DNA of 19,099 nt from Rhodocollybia butyracea (GCA_015501585.1 JADNRY010001010.1:1-19099); one strand, 5' to 3'. Numbered from the stretch's first letter, positions 1-9,750 are shown. Translations and numbers: made by a program. Notes: a model not told the origin generated them from the sequence alone.

Positions 1-204
1 TGTCCGACGGCGCTTTCGTGCTGATCACAGCATTGCAGAGACTGTGCATCCCACGCGTGTCTTTAGGGCGATACGTGTAACTGGGGCCCCGACTGTTTCT
101 AAGTGGGATCACGTCGATCGCACATGATCACCAACCACCACCACCACACACCATGCTCTGAATGTCAACGATGAATTTGGTCTGAGTTCCATCTAGCTAG
201 TTTA
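1..204. other. window edge, no gene recognised
   Basis: I see no supported gene here. The homology between the two inverted copies of the unknown gene stops near position 205. The stretch contains a short repeat of CCA/ACC triplets around 132-152 and nothing else I can interpret. Confidence 0.5.
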
Positions 205-2105
205 TCACCAATACACATAATCTCTATCACTCTGCTCTGGTACGTGTTCTCATGGTCACGAAACGAAGGGAGCACTACTCTCACCGTTGAATTAGGTTGA
301 AAAAAACAACTCCATGCCGTTGATAGAACTTCATCTCGACACATAGCAGGATTAGACACGAAGTTCAAGGTGAGGATTCGCATTGTAGAGGGGTCTCCAG
401 ATGTTTCGGTTATATCGTTCAGCTCCTCGCTAGCGGGTACCGAAGGTTGTTTTTTCCAAAAGTAGTTCATAGGATGGCCAGTCTTGTAATGTACTACCAT
501 CTGGAAGTTCGATAGCTGCACTAGCGGAACTAAGCAACCCTGCAATATCGGCTTGTATGAGTACCTGATAGAGGGTTCATTTTCTTTGGCATGAGGGAAA
601 ACCGGTGGATGAGATGCATAACACCATTGAGATTTTCCCTTAAGTGACAAGCGACCGTGGAATGGGGGCAACAGAACTTGTAAAATGAATCTGCAGCTGG
701 GTCTTGTAACCTGATGTGCACGAGTTTCTCAGTATGGATTGATCGACATGTAAAGAGTCTGGAAGACATACGAGAGCCGTAACATTTGTTGAATAATCGC
801 GAAAACACATCTTGCGCATAATCCAGTGGAGTTTGGTCGAAAATACATTCTCAAACCTCGAATCCATTCTCCAACCTGGTCTTTAGCTGATCTTGCACGA
901 ACAGATTAACAATGAAGGGATCGCAGTGCTCTGAAAGAGATTGCATCCGGCAGCCCAGCAGAACTGTATAAAAAATTAAAAGAGTTCCAATATCTCGAAG
1001 CAGTCATGACTTACCCCGAAAACTCAAGAAGGTCTATTAACAAGTCAAACAGAAAAGGGCCAGTGAATGACCCGTCCCAATCCATTAGCATGTCAAAAGC
1101 AGAGCTGATGCGCCACTGAATTTCTTCAAGTCCAAGGCTCTGCCACATCTGACGACGTTGGGAACATCTGTCAACTTCATTCTGACCAAACAACAGCATC
1201 GGCCTTGGAGGCCACAAACCGTGAATTGGATGATGCTCAAACTCTTCACGTGCTGAGGGATCAGAGCATACTTCAAGCAAGAACGAATTACAAGCAGCAG
1301 CAAGGCTTGATTTTCGAATCAAGGATGATTTGTGACGGCAGCCATAGGGTCTCGAAAATCGGAGACGTATAAGTGAAGGAGCAAGTCCTGGACACCGGCC
1401 TTCAATATGTCCGGAAAAACTTGTGAGTGTAAAGAGGTAAGCGCAGAGAGGAAGTCAAGAAAAGGTATCAGAGAGTGAGTCTCCCATCTGGAGAGGTACT
1501 TCTGGTACTCAAGGACTACTGGATCTTGAAGGTATCCTTGCCTTCAAGAGTCTCATTTAGCATTTCAAGGGCGGGAATTTACAGATTGTACAACCTTATA
1601 GGATCCATCCTGGATATAATATCAGAGTAATAATTGAAGTTCAACCAATGGCCAGTTGGATAGAACTTCAAGGAGCTTCGTACTGCATCGAGAAGCAATT
1701 TGGGCTACGAGCATCTGCAACGCACGAATTCGAATCGACTCGGGGTATAATTCAGGCCTATAATCTGAGTGAGCATCAGAAAGATTTCAAGAGAATAAAT
1801 CTTGACCTTGATAACTCCAAAAGATCCATATACATTTCAGTCAGTCCTGGAAGCTGAGTGCCAGCATGATGAGGAAAATTTGCTGCTATTGCGGAAAGTC
1901 GTCGAGATATTATGACTTGTTCGATGGCTTTGATCGTCAGTTTCCCGACGTTGAAGATAGCTTTTCCAGAAAGTGAGCCGATCCCCCTGAACGTACTGGC
2001 AGAAGAGACCGTAGCATATCCAGAAGAGAACGAGTCGACTGATAATGTTGATGGAGTAGCTGCAGGTTGGACCGAATTTCCTAGCATAGGAATTTATCAA
2101 GTGGG
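205..2105 (-). pseudogene. degraded copy 1 of an unknown fungal gene
   Basis: I do not recognise the family; the product looks helical and repeat-like, but that is only an impression. The stretch is a paralogue of the plus-strand copy at about 7545-9750, in inverted orientation. Blocks line up in order: GKAIFNVGKLTIKAIEQVII (about 1960), LPGLTEMYMDLLELSR (about 1810-1860), PELYPESIRIRALQMLVAQI (after a 49-nt intron, 1758-1806), GVQDLLLHLYVSDFRDP (about 1345-1395), RKSSLAAACNSFLLE, HHPIHGLW and QRRQMWQSLGLEEIQWRISS (1080-1322). A second intron (964-1014) matches the intron at the same place in copy 2. Lesions include a TGA soon after the block ending near 1640, a one-base shift near 1325 (the frame before RKSSLAA is lost), a stop right after ALRSLHC (about 905) and repeated frame changes below 900. 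The C-terminal third is the most decayed. The start is not defined. Confidence 0.75.
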
Positions 2106-2373
2106 AGGGAGAGTCGGACAAGGTAGCTGAGCGACCGTCGACGCTGTGTCTAAAGCAGTGATACCGCTCCTTACGAACCATCAATGTCAGCCGTTAAGCA
2201 GATAATAGATGCCCATCACGATCAACGTCGCCAAGCAGATTAACTTGTGGCCGTTCCGGATTCCCATGTATGCTGGAAGAGGCTTTATTATTATTCTCCC
2301 TCAGCACGCTACATCTACGTTCCTCTCTGCGGGTCAAGCTCATTATAGCGTGGCTGCGCGGGCCAGCTAGGCT

Positions 2374-2381
2374 GTTCCCCA
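2374..2381. repeat. 8-bp target site duplication, left copy
   Basis: The sequence GTTCCCCA lies directly outside the left terminus of the foldback element and is repeated exactly at 4509-4516 outside the right terminus. A perfect 8-bp flanking direct repeat is what staggered insertion by hAT-type (and a few other) transposases leaves. Confidence 0.88.
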
Positions 2382-3325
2382 CACCTCATATGCCCGGTAA
2401 ACCTAGATAACAGCCTTTGACATGGGGGTGTGATGGTCTAGGCTGTTACTATGCAGAACCACTAATGTACGGTAGCGCAATAAAAGCGGTATATTTCGCT
2501 AGGACTTTGACATGATGATCTCTCGGTATCCGGAAAGCTAGTACTTACCGAGATCACGCGTATGCCGTATGCCGCCTCCCGACCAATGCCGCCTCAAAAT
2601 TCCGCCGCCCCAAATGAATCGTCGCCTGCTTCACTGCGCTTGTCCTTTTCTTGCTCGTATCTTGATATAAAGTCTGCAATGCTATACCCCTTACGTATCT
2701 CATATCTGAGACTTGGCAAAATGAGAGAAGACAGTGCCACAGAAGCACAAGCATACAGCTGATGGGTTTGTGCTTCCTGAAGAGCGCTATGGTACTGTAC
2801 AAGTTTGTTCAATTGAATTATAAGATACTCAAAGCTCTGAGGCTAAGATGTACATCCTGGAGTCTTCTGCATTATATTATTCCTTGTCTCACCATCCCAT
2901 CTTTGGCAGTTCAGTTAATAGACTAACATGGCATACATCTTGTAAGTATCGCATAGTTTGTAGTCTATAGCAGTCAGGTAGGCTCTATATGTTATTCATG
3001 AGGTCAAATACCAATAGATGCGCTGTCGCTGCGCCGAACGATGAGGAGAGAGCTGAGGATGGAAGCGTGAGAACGTACCGGAAAAGCTTACCGGTGCTTC
3101 CGCTCATTGTTTCGAGCAGTGAGCAAGGGAAAGAGGAATTTTCTGATTGAGAGCGGATATCCCGGAAACTCATGAGCGGATATGATTGTTCATCTCAAGC
3201 CAATTGTACATGGAAATATACCTATAATATCCTGAAATATGTCTTCCTTATCAAAGAGATACAGTAAAACTTGTACTCGCTATCCGAAACAACGAGCTCA
3301 GGAAAGAACGACTCGATATACAGGT
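2382..3325 (+). repeat. left inverted arm of the foldback element
   Basis: This arm pairs with the reverse complement of 3565-4508. Symmetric internal features include TAACAGCC at 2408-2415 and its inverse GGCTGTTA at 2441-2448, and an imperfect palindrome GATCTCTCGGTA...TACCGAGATC at 2517-2555. The short minus-strand frames at 2594-2812 and 2985-3173 have diverged partners in the other arm and are probably not genes. Confidence 0.85.
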
Positions 3326-3564
3326 CTCACGTGCTGGCCACATACTTATATACACTATATAACCAGTATATGGCAAAATTAGGATCATTGAAAAAGTTTA
3401 GCGGTCTCAGTCAGGTAATAGGTCTTTAAGGACAAAGGTAAGTGTAACGACTTGAACAAATATAAGTAAGGTTGTATCAGGATCGTCAGACAGCTTCAGT
3501 ATGGCGAAATTTAATGCATAATGGAAAGCTACCATAGGTAAAATTATTCCTCAAGTACAAAGGC
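3326..3564. other. unique central spacer of the foldback element
   Basis: I find no convincing pairing across this 240-bp AT-rich centre and no open frame of note. It would form the loop if the arms fold. Confidence 0.6.
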
Positions 3565-4508
3565 TGTAGTCTAGGTCGTTCTTCCCTGAGCTCGTTGTCG
3601 TTGACAATCAGTACATGTTTTACTGTATCCCCTTAACATGGAAGAAATATTTCAGGATATTATAGGTATATTTCCATGTACAATTGGCTTGAAGATAGAC
3701 GATCATACCCGCTCATGAGTTTCCGGGAGGTCCGCTCCCAATCAGAAATCTCCTCTTTCCCCTGCTCACTGCTCGAAACAACGAGCGGAAGCACCGGTAA
3801 GCTTTTCCAGTACGTTCTCACGCTGCCATTCCATCCTCAGCTCTCTCCTCATTGTTTGGCGCAACGACAGCGCATCTATTGGTATTTGACCTCATAAAAA
3901 ACATATAGAGCCTACCTGACTGCTATAGACTACAAACTATGCGATACTTACAAGATGTATGCCATTTATCATCTATGAACTGAACTGCCAAAGATGGGAT
4001 GGTGAGACAAGGAATAATGTAACACAGAAGATTCCACCTCCTGATCTTAGCCTCAGAGCTTTGAGTATCTTACACTTCAATTTGACAAGCTTGTACAGTA
4101 CCATAGCGCTCTTCAGGAAGCACAAACCCATCAGCTGTATGCTTGTGCTTCTGTGGCACTGTCCTCTCTCAATTTCCCAAGTCTCAGACATGAGATATGT
4201 ATGAGATATAGCATTGCGAACTTGATGTCATGGTACGAGCAAGAAAAGGACAAGCGGAGTGAAGCAGCGACGATTCATTGGGGGCGGTGGAATTTTGAGG
4301 CATTGGTCGGGAGGCGGCATACGGCATACGCGTGATCTCGGTAAGTACTAGCTTTCCGGATACCGAGAGATCATCATGTCAAAGTCCTTGCGAAATATAC
4401 CGCTTTTATTGCGCTACCGTACATTAGTGGTTCTGCATAGTAACAGCCTAGACCATCACACCCCCCATGTCAAAGGCTGTTATCTAGGTTTACTGGGCGT
4501 ATGAGGTG
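3565..4508 (-). repeat. right inverted arm of the foldback element
   Basis: Reverse complement of the left arm. TAACAGCC (4441-4448) and GGCTGTTA (4475-4482) lie at the same distance from the end as in the left arm (33 bp from terminus to the nearer motif). The palindrome around GATCTCGGTA is at 4334-4372. Short plus-strand frames at 4153-4335 and about 3709-3897 mirror those of the left arm but with frame changes. Confidence 0.85.
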
Positions 4509-4516
4509 GTTCCCCA
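4509..4516. repeat. 8-bp target site duplication, right copy
   Basis: GTTCCCCA, identical to 2374-2381, directly abuts the right terminus of the foldback element. Confidence 0.88.
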
Positions 4517-4897
4517 GTGGGACCCTCTAGTAATTGAGCTCCCTATGGCGGAGCCGAGTATCAATCATCTATCTACCTGTCAACTTGAACGATTTGCTCT
4601 TGCAGCTATCTTTATCGACTGAACCTGCGATAGAGGAGGCTGGATGAGTGTAACACCTAATAACAACACAAGGGGAGGGGGTAAAATGACATTTAAAAAC
4701 ATTCTACTTCTCTATCAATTAGCGAGGGCACAATACCTGGCTTGATAACCAGTAGGCTCCGAATATCATGTCCATTTTTTGGGCGTATGTTGCCATTTTA
4801 ATGAGCTTTGACGAGAAAAAAGAGACCAACATTGTGGAACGAAGGAATCTCAGTATACACTCTTATCGAACTCTGATAGAGCTTCACAAACAATTAC
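4517..4897. other. intergenic, 3' side of the phytase gene
   Basis: No gene is supported. The stretch holds the presumed 3' untranslated region of the minus-strand phytase gene and a short AG-rich run near 4672-4683. Confidence 0.5.
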
Positions 4898-6570
4898 TCA
4901 TTTGCTACTATCTGGACCCTTGATAAACTCTCCTACTTCGCACAACCCATCCTTCGCTCCGCGACACCACTCCAATGGTTGCACATCGTCATTCACCAAT
5001 ACGCGCACAAACTCCTTTGAATCATCCTTAATAGATCCTCCATTCCTTTTTCCCTTGCTCCCAGAAGGCTTACTAGTACAGGTCAGCCGCTCGACCACCA
5101 TCCGCGTACCAAACGGCACTATCCTGGACACTGTGTAAGTCGACGAGTCGTCCCGCTCCTTGTGACTAAGGTCTTCTTTCTGGCGAAACAGTCCAAGCAC
5201 GTTGAAGATGCCCGCCATTTCATTGTCATGGGAGAAATCAGCGTAAAACTTGATATCCTCCTTGGACTGTTTGAGACGAGTGTGCAGGTTCTCGGTGTAC
5301 CCGAGGGGTGAAAGGTCATACTTCGAGGGATACTTAGATCTGAGAGGTAGTTTAATGAAAGGAATTCGACATCGTACTAGCTGGCTACTCACTTGCCCAT
5401 GTAGTACTTGTCAAGTGCACCCTGCCACGCAAAGTCCTTGAACTGGTCTTTGGTGAAAATGTTGCAGAATTGGCTGAGTGTTTTGGAGGAGGTTTTTCCT
5501 TTGCGCAAAATGCTAGTCTCAAAGGGGCACAAGAACATGAGACCAAACACATCATCCTTTGTGAGTTCATTGTCTTTGAGTTCAACATTGAGGGTTTTCT
5601 TGAGGGTTTCACGGATCGGAGGGAGGTATGTTGCCTTCCAAAGGTCAACGTGTTCTGTCCTGACTAAAGTAGCAGCGTCTGCGTCTGACTGGACTAGACA
5701 TTAGGGCTGACAAAAGGAAATTGACCAAACAAAACGCACCTCTTTTTTGATTATCTTGGGAGCTCGTATCGTGGGAGATTTATCGTGGCCAGTACGGAAG
5801 CTGAAGCCTAAGAAAGAGAATAAGTCTCAAGTATGAATTCCCGACATGTCATGTACCTTTAATCCATTCCTCTGCCGATTGTTGGACCCGTGGGATGCTC
5901 GAGGAGTGCACTAATACACTCTTTTCATCGGTAATTAAATGACCGTACCGCGAGTACTGCAGCTTGCCTGACTCGTACGACCTAAAGGCCAGATCAGTAT
6001 CGTCGGGTGAAAGGGGAAATTTTGCTGACTCCTTCTCGCCGATTTCGGTGAGTGTACCCGCTTGTTTGGTTTCGATCTCATATTTATACTTGGACAGGAA
6101 TTTGAGTTTGGAGTTGGTGATCTTCTTTTCAACGACAAGCTTCTGAACATTTTCCACGGCGGTCTTAATAGCGTTATTCTGATTCGGTGTCGGATACCTT
6201 GAACCATGACGCTGAACCTAAAGTAAAGTATCTTTGTGATGAGCCGTGGTCAAGGTCAAGAAGCAAGTACGTACAAGATTGACCTGAAAACATCGTGAGC
6301 CAACAAGGTAGATATCATTGGAAGGATTGTGCGCACCTGGTTAATTTCGCAGCCAGACGGTACCGCATAGGTTTCATCTGCAGGAGCTGCAGAGGTATAC
6401 GGAGCAAACTGGGCCCAAAGGCTTTGAAGTTGTGCTACATGATCAATATATCCATCGTGATTATGATGCTCAGGAGTTGTGCCGGTGCCAGTCTTATAGC
6501 CCGTGGTTTCGATTGGGACCGAAGCAACCAAGAGAAAGGAGGAGACAACGAAAGAAGAGAGGAAAAGCAT
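4898..6570 (-). CDS. secreted histidine acid phosphatase, phytase-like
   Basis: Histidine acid phosphatases remove phosphate from phosphomonoesters; fungal phytase members act on inositol hexakisphosphate outside the cell. Six exons: 6337-6570, 6275-6283, 5857-6217, 5740-5807, 5393-5688, 4898-5339. The introns are 49-57 nt with GT-AG ends, and the sum is exactly 470 codons (469 aa), close to the usual phytase length. Residues 1-20 look like a signal peptide. The catalytic RHGxRxP motif is RHGSRYP at 84-90 with the nucleophile His85. The proton-donor motif SHDN is at 359-362. The C-terminal LVND and the Cys pair near WCRGAKDGLC fit the family. The 9-nt exon 2 (Val-Asn-Leu) restores the family spacing of nine residues between Cys74 and Arg84. 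One oddity: the position of the usual third phosphate-binding Arg (VRAS in Aspergillus PhyA) is His185 here (LVHSS). The frame is otherwise intact, so this is likely a living gene. Substrate is inferred. Confidence 0.93.
6275..6283 (-). other. 9-nt microexon of the phytase gene
   Basis: Nine bases encoding Val-Asn-Leu lie between a 53-nt intron (6284-6336, GTGCGC...TTTCAG) and a 57-nt intron (6218-6274, GTACGT...TTTAG). Skipping it keeps the frame but removes three residues from the conserved Cys-to-RHG spacing. The context CEINQ-VNL-VQRHGSRYP strongly resembles other basidiomycete phytases, as I remember them. Confidence 0.85.
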
Positions 6571-6633
6571 GACCAGCAGTGCGGATGGGTTTGTAGAGGG
6601 TTAGCAGCCTGACCAGCAGGGAGCAATGGATCG

Positions 6634-6664
6634 AGAGTCAAAGCTCAGAAAGTTAAATGACTCT
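6634..6664. promoter_or_regulatory. inverted TGACTC pair upstream of the phytase gene
   Basis: AGAGTCA (6634-6640) and TGACTCT (6658-6664) form a 7-bp inverted repeat with a 17-bp spacer, 64-94 bp upstream of the phytase ATG. TGACTC is the core recognised by Gcn4/AP-1-type bZIP factors. Function is only inferred; no Pho4-type CACGTG site is obvious nearby. Confidence 0.35.
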
Positions 6665-7544
6665 GCTTTTAACCATGCACAGGCCGTGCTGGCGTGGCCT
6701 GCCGTTTGGTCGGATCATCGGCTTTGATTGCATGCGGTGATGCTGACCGTTGATCGCATCAAGCGCCACTTTTTCGTGCTCCTCCCTCAATCGTCTATGG
6801 AAAGTACAGTTGCTCCAAGTTGAAAAATCTACATACAAAAGCAGGAAACACCGAAAATCCCAAAAAATCCACGATTGTAACACTGATGCTAGGCCTAAAG
6901 CTGTCCCCTCTAGGGGGTTTCTTGTCTAAAGAACGTCAACCTCCTAAAGGGCTTGGTTACCAGGCTAACCTCACGCAACTTTGAAACATGCATCATTGTA
7001 GCGGCCGTTGACCTTGCCCAAGAATCAAGATGAAGAAAGCATTTTTACCTCGGGAATCAAGTGAGAATGAGGGGTTCGTATCCCAGAAGTTCCTACTACG
7101 TAGACTTTGACCACTGTGATCCTGAGCAGGACATGGGCGCACCGAGCCTGAGTTTGGTCGTCCGCGTCAATTCTCAGTATAATGTATAGCCCTTGTCTCC
7201 CCTAGGCAGACTCTATATGTTTTTTCACAGGCAGGTAGTGCAAACTTGTATAGGGCATAGCCCTATGGTGATAACCATCAGGCTAGGTCATGTCATGAGA
7301 CTGAGCATATAAAGAACTTGGGTCTAAGCTTGAACGTTACGCGTTACGGCTGAATGTGAGCGACGATATCGCAGCGGGCTTCCTGGTTCCAGATAAAGAA
7401 AGGTTACAAAAAGTCGACATTGTGCGAGATCCAAATTAAATAATCTCCAGTCCAATTTGAGGTTGGATTTGGATATTTGAGGGGGACGCCAGTTAGTTTT
7501 ATACGCTCAGGCCCAAATCAGAACCTGTCAATGATATGGAGACG
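6665..7544. other. intergenic between phytase and gene copy 2
   Basis: No gene is supported over about 880 bp. A TTTTAA/TTAAAA stretch at about 6667-6672 could serve as a TATA-like element for the minus-strand phytase gene. Short frames here show no coding character, and I see no mobile-element termini. Confidence 0.5.
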
Positions 7545-9750
7545 TCGACTGCTTTTGGCTCAACAGCTGTGATACTGCGACAACTCTTAGCCATAGGCTC
7601 ACAAGCTCTTTCTTGTCCTCCATCTGAAGAAACAGCCAATGCAAAGACCCTTAGGCTTGGTCCCAGTTACTCAATCAACGTTATCACTTGATTCGTTTGC
7701 TTCTGAAAATGCTACGGTCTCTTCTGCAGTACATTCACAGGGATCGGCTCACTTTCTGGCAAAGCTATCTTTAACGTTGGGAAACTGACGCTCAAAGCCA
7801 TCGAACAAGTCATAATATCTCGACGACTTTCCGCAATAGCAACACATTTTCCTCATCATGAGGGCGCTAAGCTTCCAGGACTGACTGAAATGTATATGGA
7901 TCTTTTGGAGTTATCAAGGTCAGGATTTCTTCTCTTGAAATCTTTCGAATGCTCACTCAGATGATAGGCCTGAATTATACCCCGAGTCCATTCGAATTCG
8001 TGCGCTGCAGATGCTCGTAGCCCAAATTGCTTCCCGATCCAGTGAGACGCTAGTCAAAGTTCTATCCAACTGGCCAGTGGTTGAACTTTGCCTCATAATT
8101 CGTGACATTGCATCCAGGATAGATCCTATAAGGTTTTACAACCTTTAATTTAAATCTCGTGCTGCTAAACGAGACTTTTTTAAGGCAGATATCTATCCAG
8201 GATCCCGTAGTCTTTGAGTACCAGAAACACCTTTCCAAAGAGGAGACTTACTACTCTCACTCCCTAACACCCTTCATCGACTTCCTTTCTGCACTTGCTT
8301 TTTCTTGCTCGCAAACATTTCCAGTCATTCTGAGCGCTGGTGTTCAGGACTTGCTGCTGCATTTATACGTCTCTGACTTTCGGGACCCCATCACTTCCGG
8401 TAACAAGACATCTTTCATTCGCAAATCCAGTCTCGCTACTGCTTGTAATTCCTTCTTGCTGGAAGCATGCTCTAATCCTTCATCTCACGAGCAGTTACAA
8501 CATCACCCGATTCATGGTCTGTGGTCCCTGAGGCCGATGCTGTCGTTTGGCAGAATGGAGATTAACAGAAGTTCTCAACGTCGTGAGATGTGGCGGACCC
8601 TTGGACTCAAGGAAATTAAGTGGCGAATCAGCTCTGCTTTCGACCTGCTAATGGACTGGGAGCAAATTTTTTACTGGTACAACTCTATTTGATTTGTTAA
8701 TAGATCTCGTCGAATTTTCTGGGTAAGCAAACATTTCTTAATTAATAATAGGACTCAGACTTACATTCCACATCCAGCTCCGCTAAGCTCCCGGATGAGA
8801 TTTGTTTCAGAGCTCTACGATCCCTTCATTGTTTGATTATTCGTGGTTCAATCAGAGACCCAGTCGCAAGCTATGGAAGTTGGAATCTGAGAATGTACTT
8901 TGACCAAACGCCACTGGAATATTCACAAAATGTCTTTCCACGAATCATTCAACGAGTGTCCACCCTAATGTTCGTTTATCCTCCATTCTTCTACCCCGAA
9001 AAATTAAATCTTGTGTTTAGACTAGAAAAATCAGTTTCCGACTCATTCTACCAGTTTTTCAGTCCAGATAATTTTCAACTGAGAGAAAACACTGCCATTC
9101 ATTTCATCCATTGGCTCACCGACAGCGGAAGCCGACATAGTCTTCTCCGTGAGGTACTTATCCAAGCGGACATAGAAGGTCTGTTGATTTCTACCACCAA
9201 ATTCGTTGAATCTTTGGACGGTGTACCGTGGCAACATTCGTTGTCATTCGGACTAGATGCTACTAGTCACAGCGATGCTATATATCGAGCTGAAGTCCTT
9301 TCATTGGGCTGGTGGGTGCTTTTTCGGCATCCCTACTCGGGGGAGATATACCCTGCGCTTCGCCTTGAGGCTTCAGTTCGTGTATTACTAGAGCAGATCG
9401 ACAGAGATCATGTATATTCATGGGTAACTTAGCTGTACTTCAATAACTACTACATCATCCTTGCCATCAAACCCTCGCTTGCATTGAGAGGCCCAAGCCA
9501 ACAGCTCAACATTAGGAACTGGTGCTCAAAGGTCTGTCACTCAATAAGTTATACAAATATAATAATATTCCCATTCCTCAGTCAACTTGAAGAACGAACA
9601 CGAAATAATGCAATATCTACTCCAATTGACGCAACCGAAATTGTTTATGTATGTATGCTATATGATTCTTACGACGATGAGGAAAAGGCAAATAACGAAA
9701 GAGAGACAGGCAGTCAGAATGCAAATAGAACCAAGAAAACATGGACATAG
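7545..9750 (+). pseudogene. copy 2 of the unknown fungal gene, frameshifted
   Basis: This is the better-preserved paralogue of the minus-strand copy at 205-2105; the family is not recognised. Coding blocks read LTLKAIEQVIISRRLSAIAT, then a 49-nt intron (7919-7967), PELYPESIRIRALQMLVAQI, RDIASRIDPIRFYNL, a stop, then a long open stretch 8159-8692 with GVQDLLLHLYVSDFRDP. A 55-nt intron (8723-8777) follows, then an open run from about 8778 to 9423 (SAKLPDEICFRALRSLHC to DRDHVYSW). Two further plausible introns (9424-9490, 9532-9581) would add an in-frame tail to a stop at 9748-9750. Lesions: a lost base near 7730, stop codons around 8150, and a +1 shift in a run of six T at 8667-8672. The last large exon (8778-9423) is open throughout, so decay is less advanced than in copy 1, or some lesions could be sequence errors. 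Confidence 0.72.

Larger units (their letters stand above)
2382..4508. mobile_element. 2127-bp foldback (long-TIR) non-autonomous DNA transposon
   Basis: The element consists of two long inverted arms (2382 to about 3325 and about 3565 to 4508) around a unique centre of about 240 bp. The termini read CACCTCATAYGCCCRGTAAACC in both arms, pointing inward. A perfect 8-bp direct repeat GTTCCCCA flanks it (2374-2381, 4509-4516). The outer 200 bp of the arms are nearly identical (about four differences by eye), while the inner parts carry more substitutions and small indels. No open frame resembles a transposase, so mobilisation in trans is inferred. The 8-bp duplication fits hAT best, but the CACCT terminus is not the usual hAT CAGGG-type end, so the superfamily is left open. 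It inserted about 270 bp beyond the recognisable 5' part of gene copy 1. Confidence 0.85.

Noticed and set aside
3676..4335. Short open frames in the foldback arms as real genes
   Set aside because: The mirrored frames in the other arm are shifted or truncated, none has family resemblance to a transposase, and the starts are not conserved.
7070..7105. tRNA-like B box GGTTCGTATCC
   Set aside because: One mismatch to the B-box consensus and no T-stem, D-arm or acceptor stem can be formed around it.
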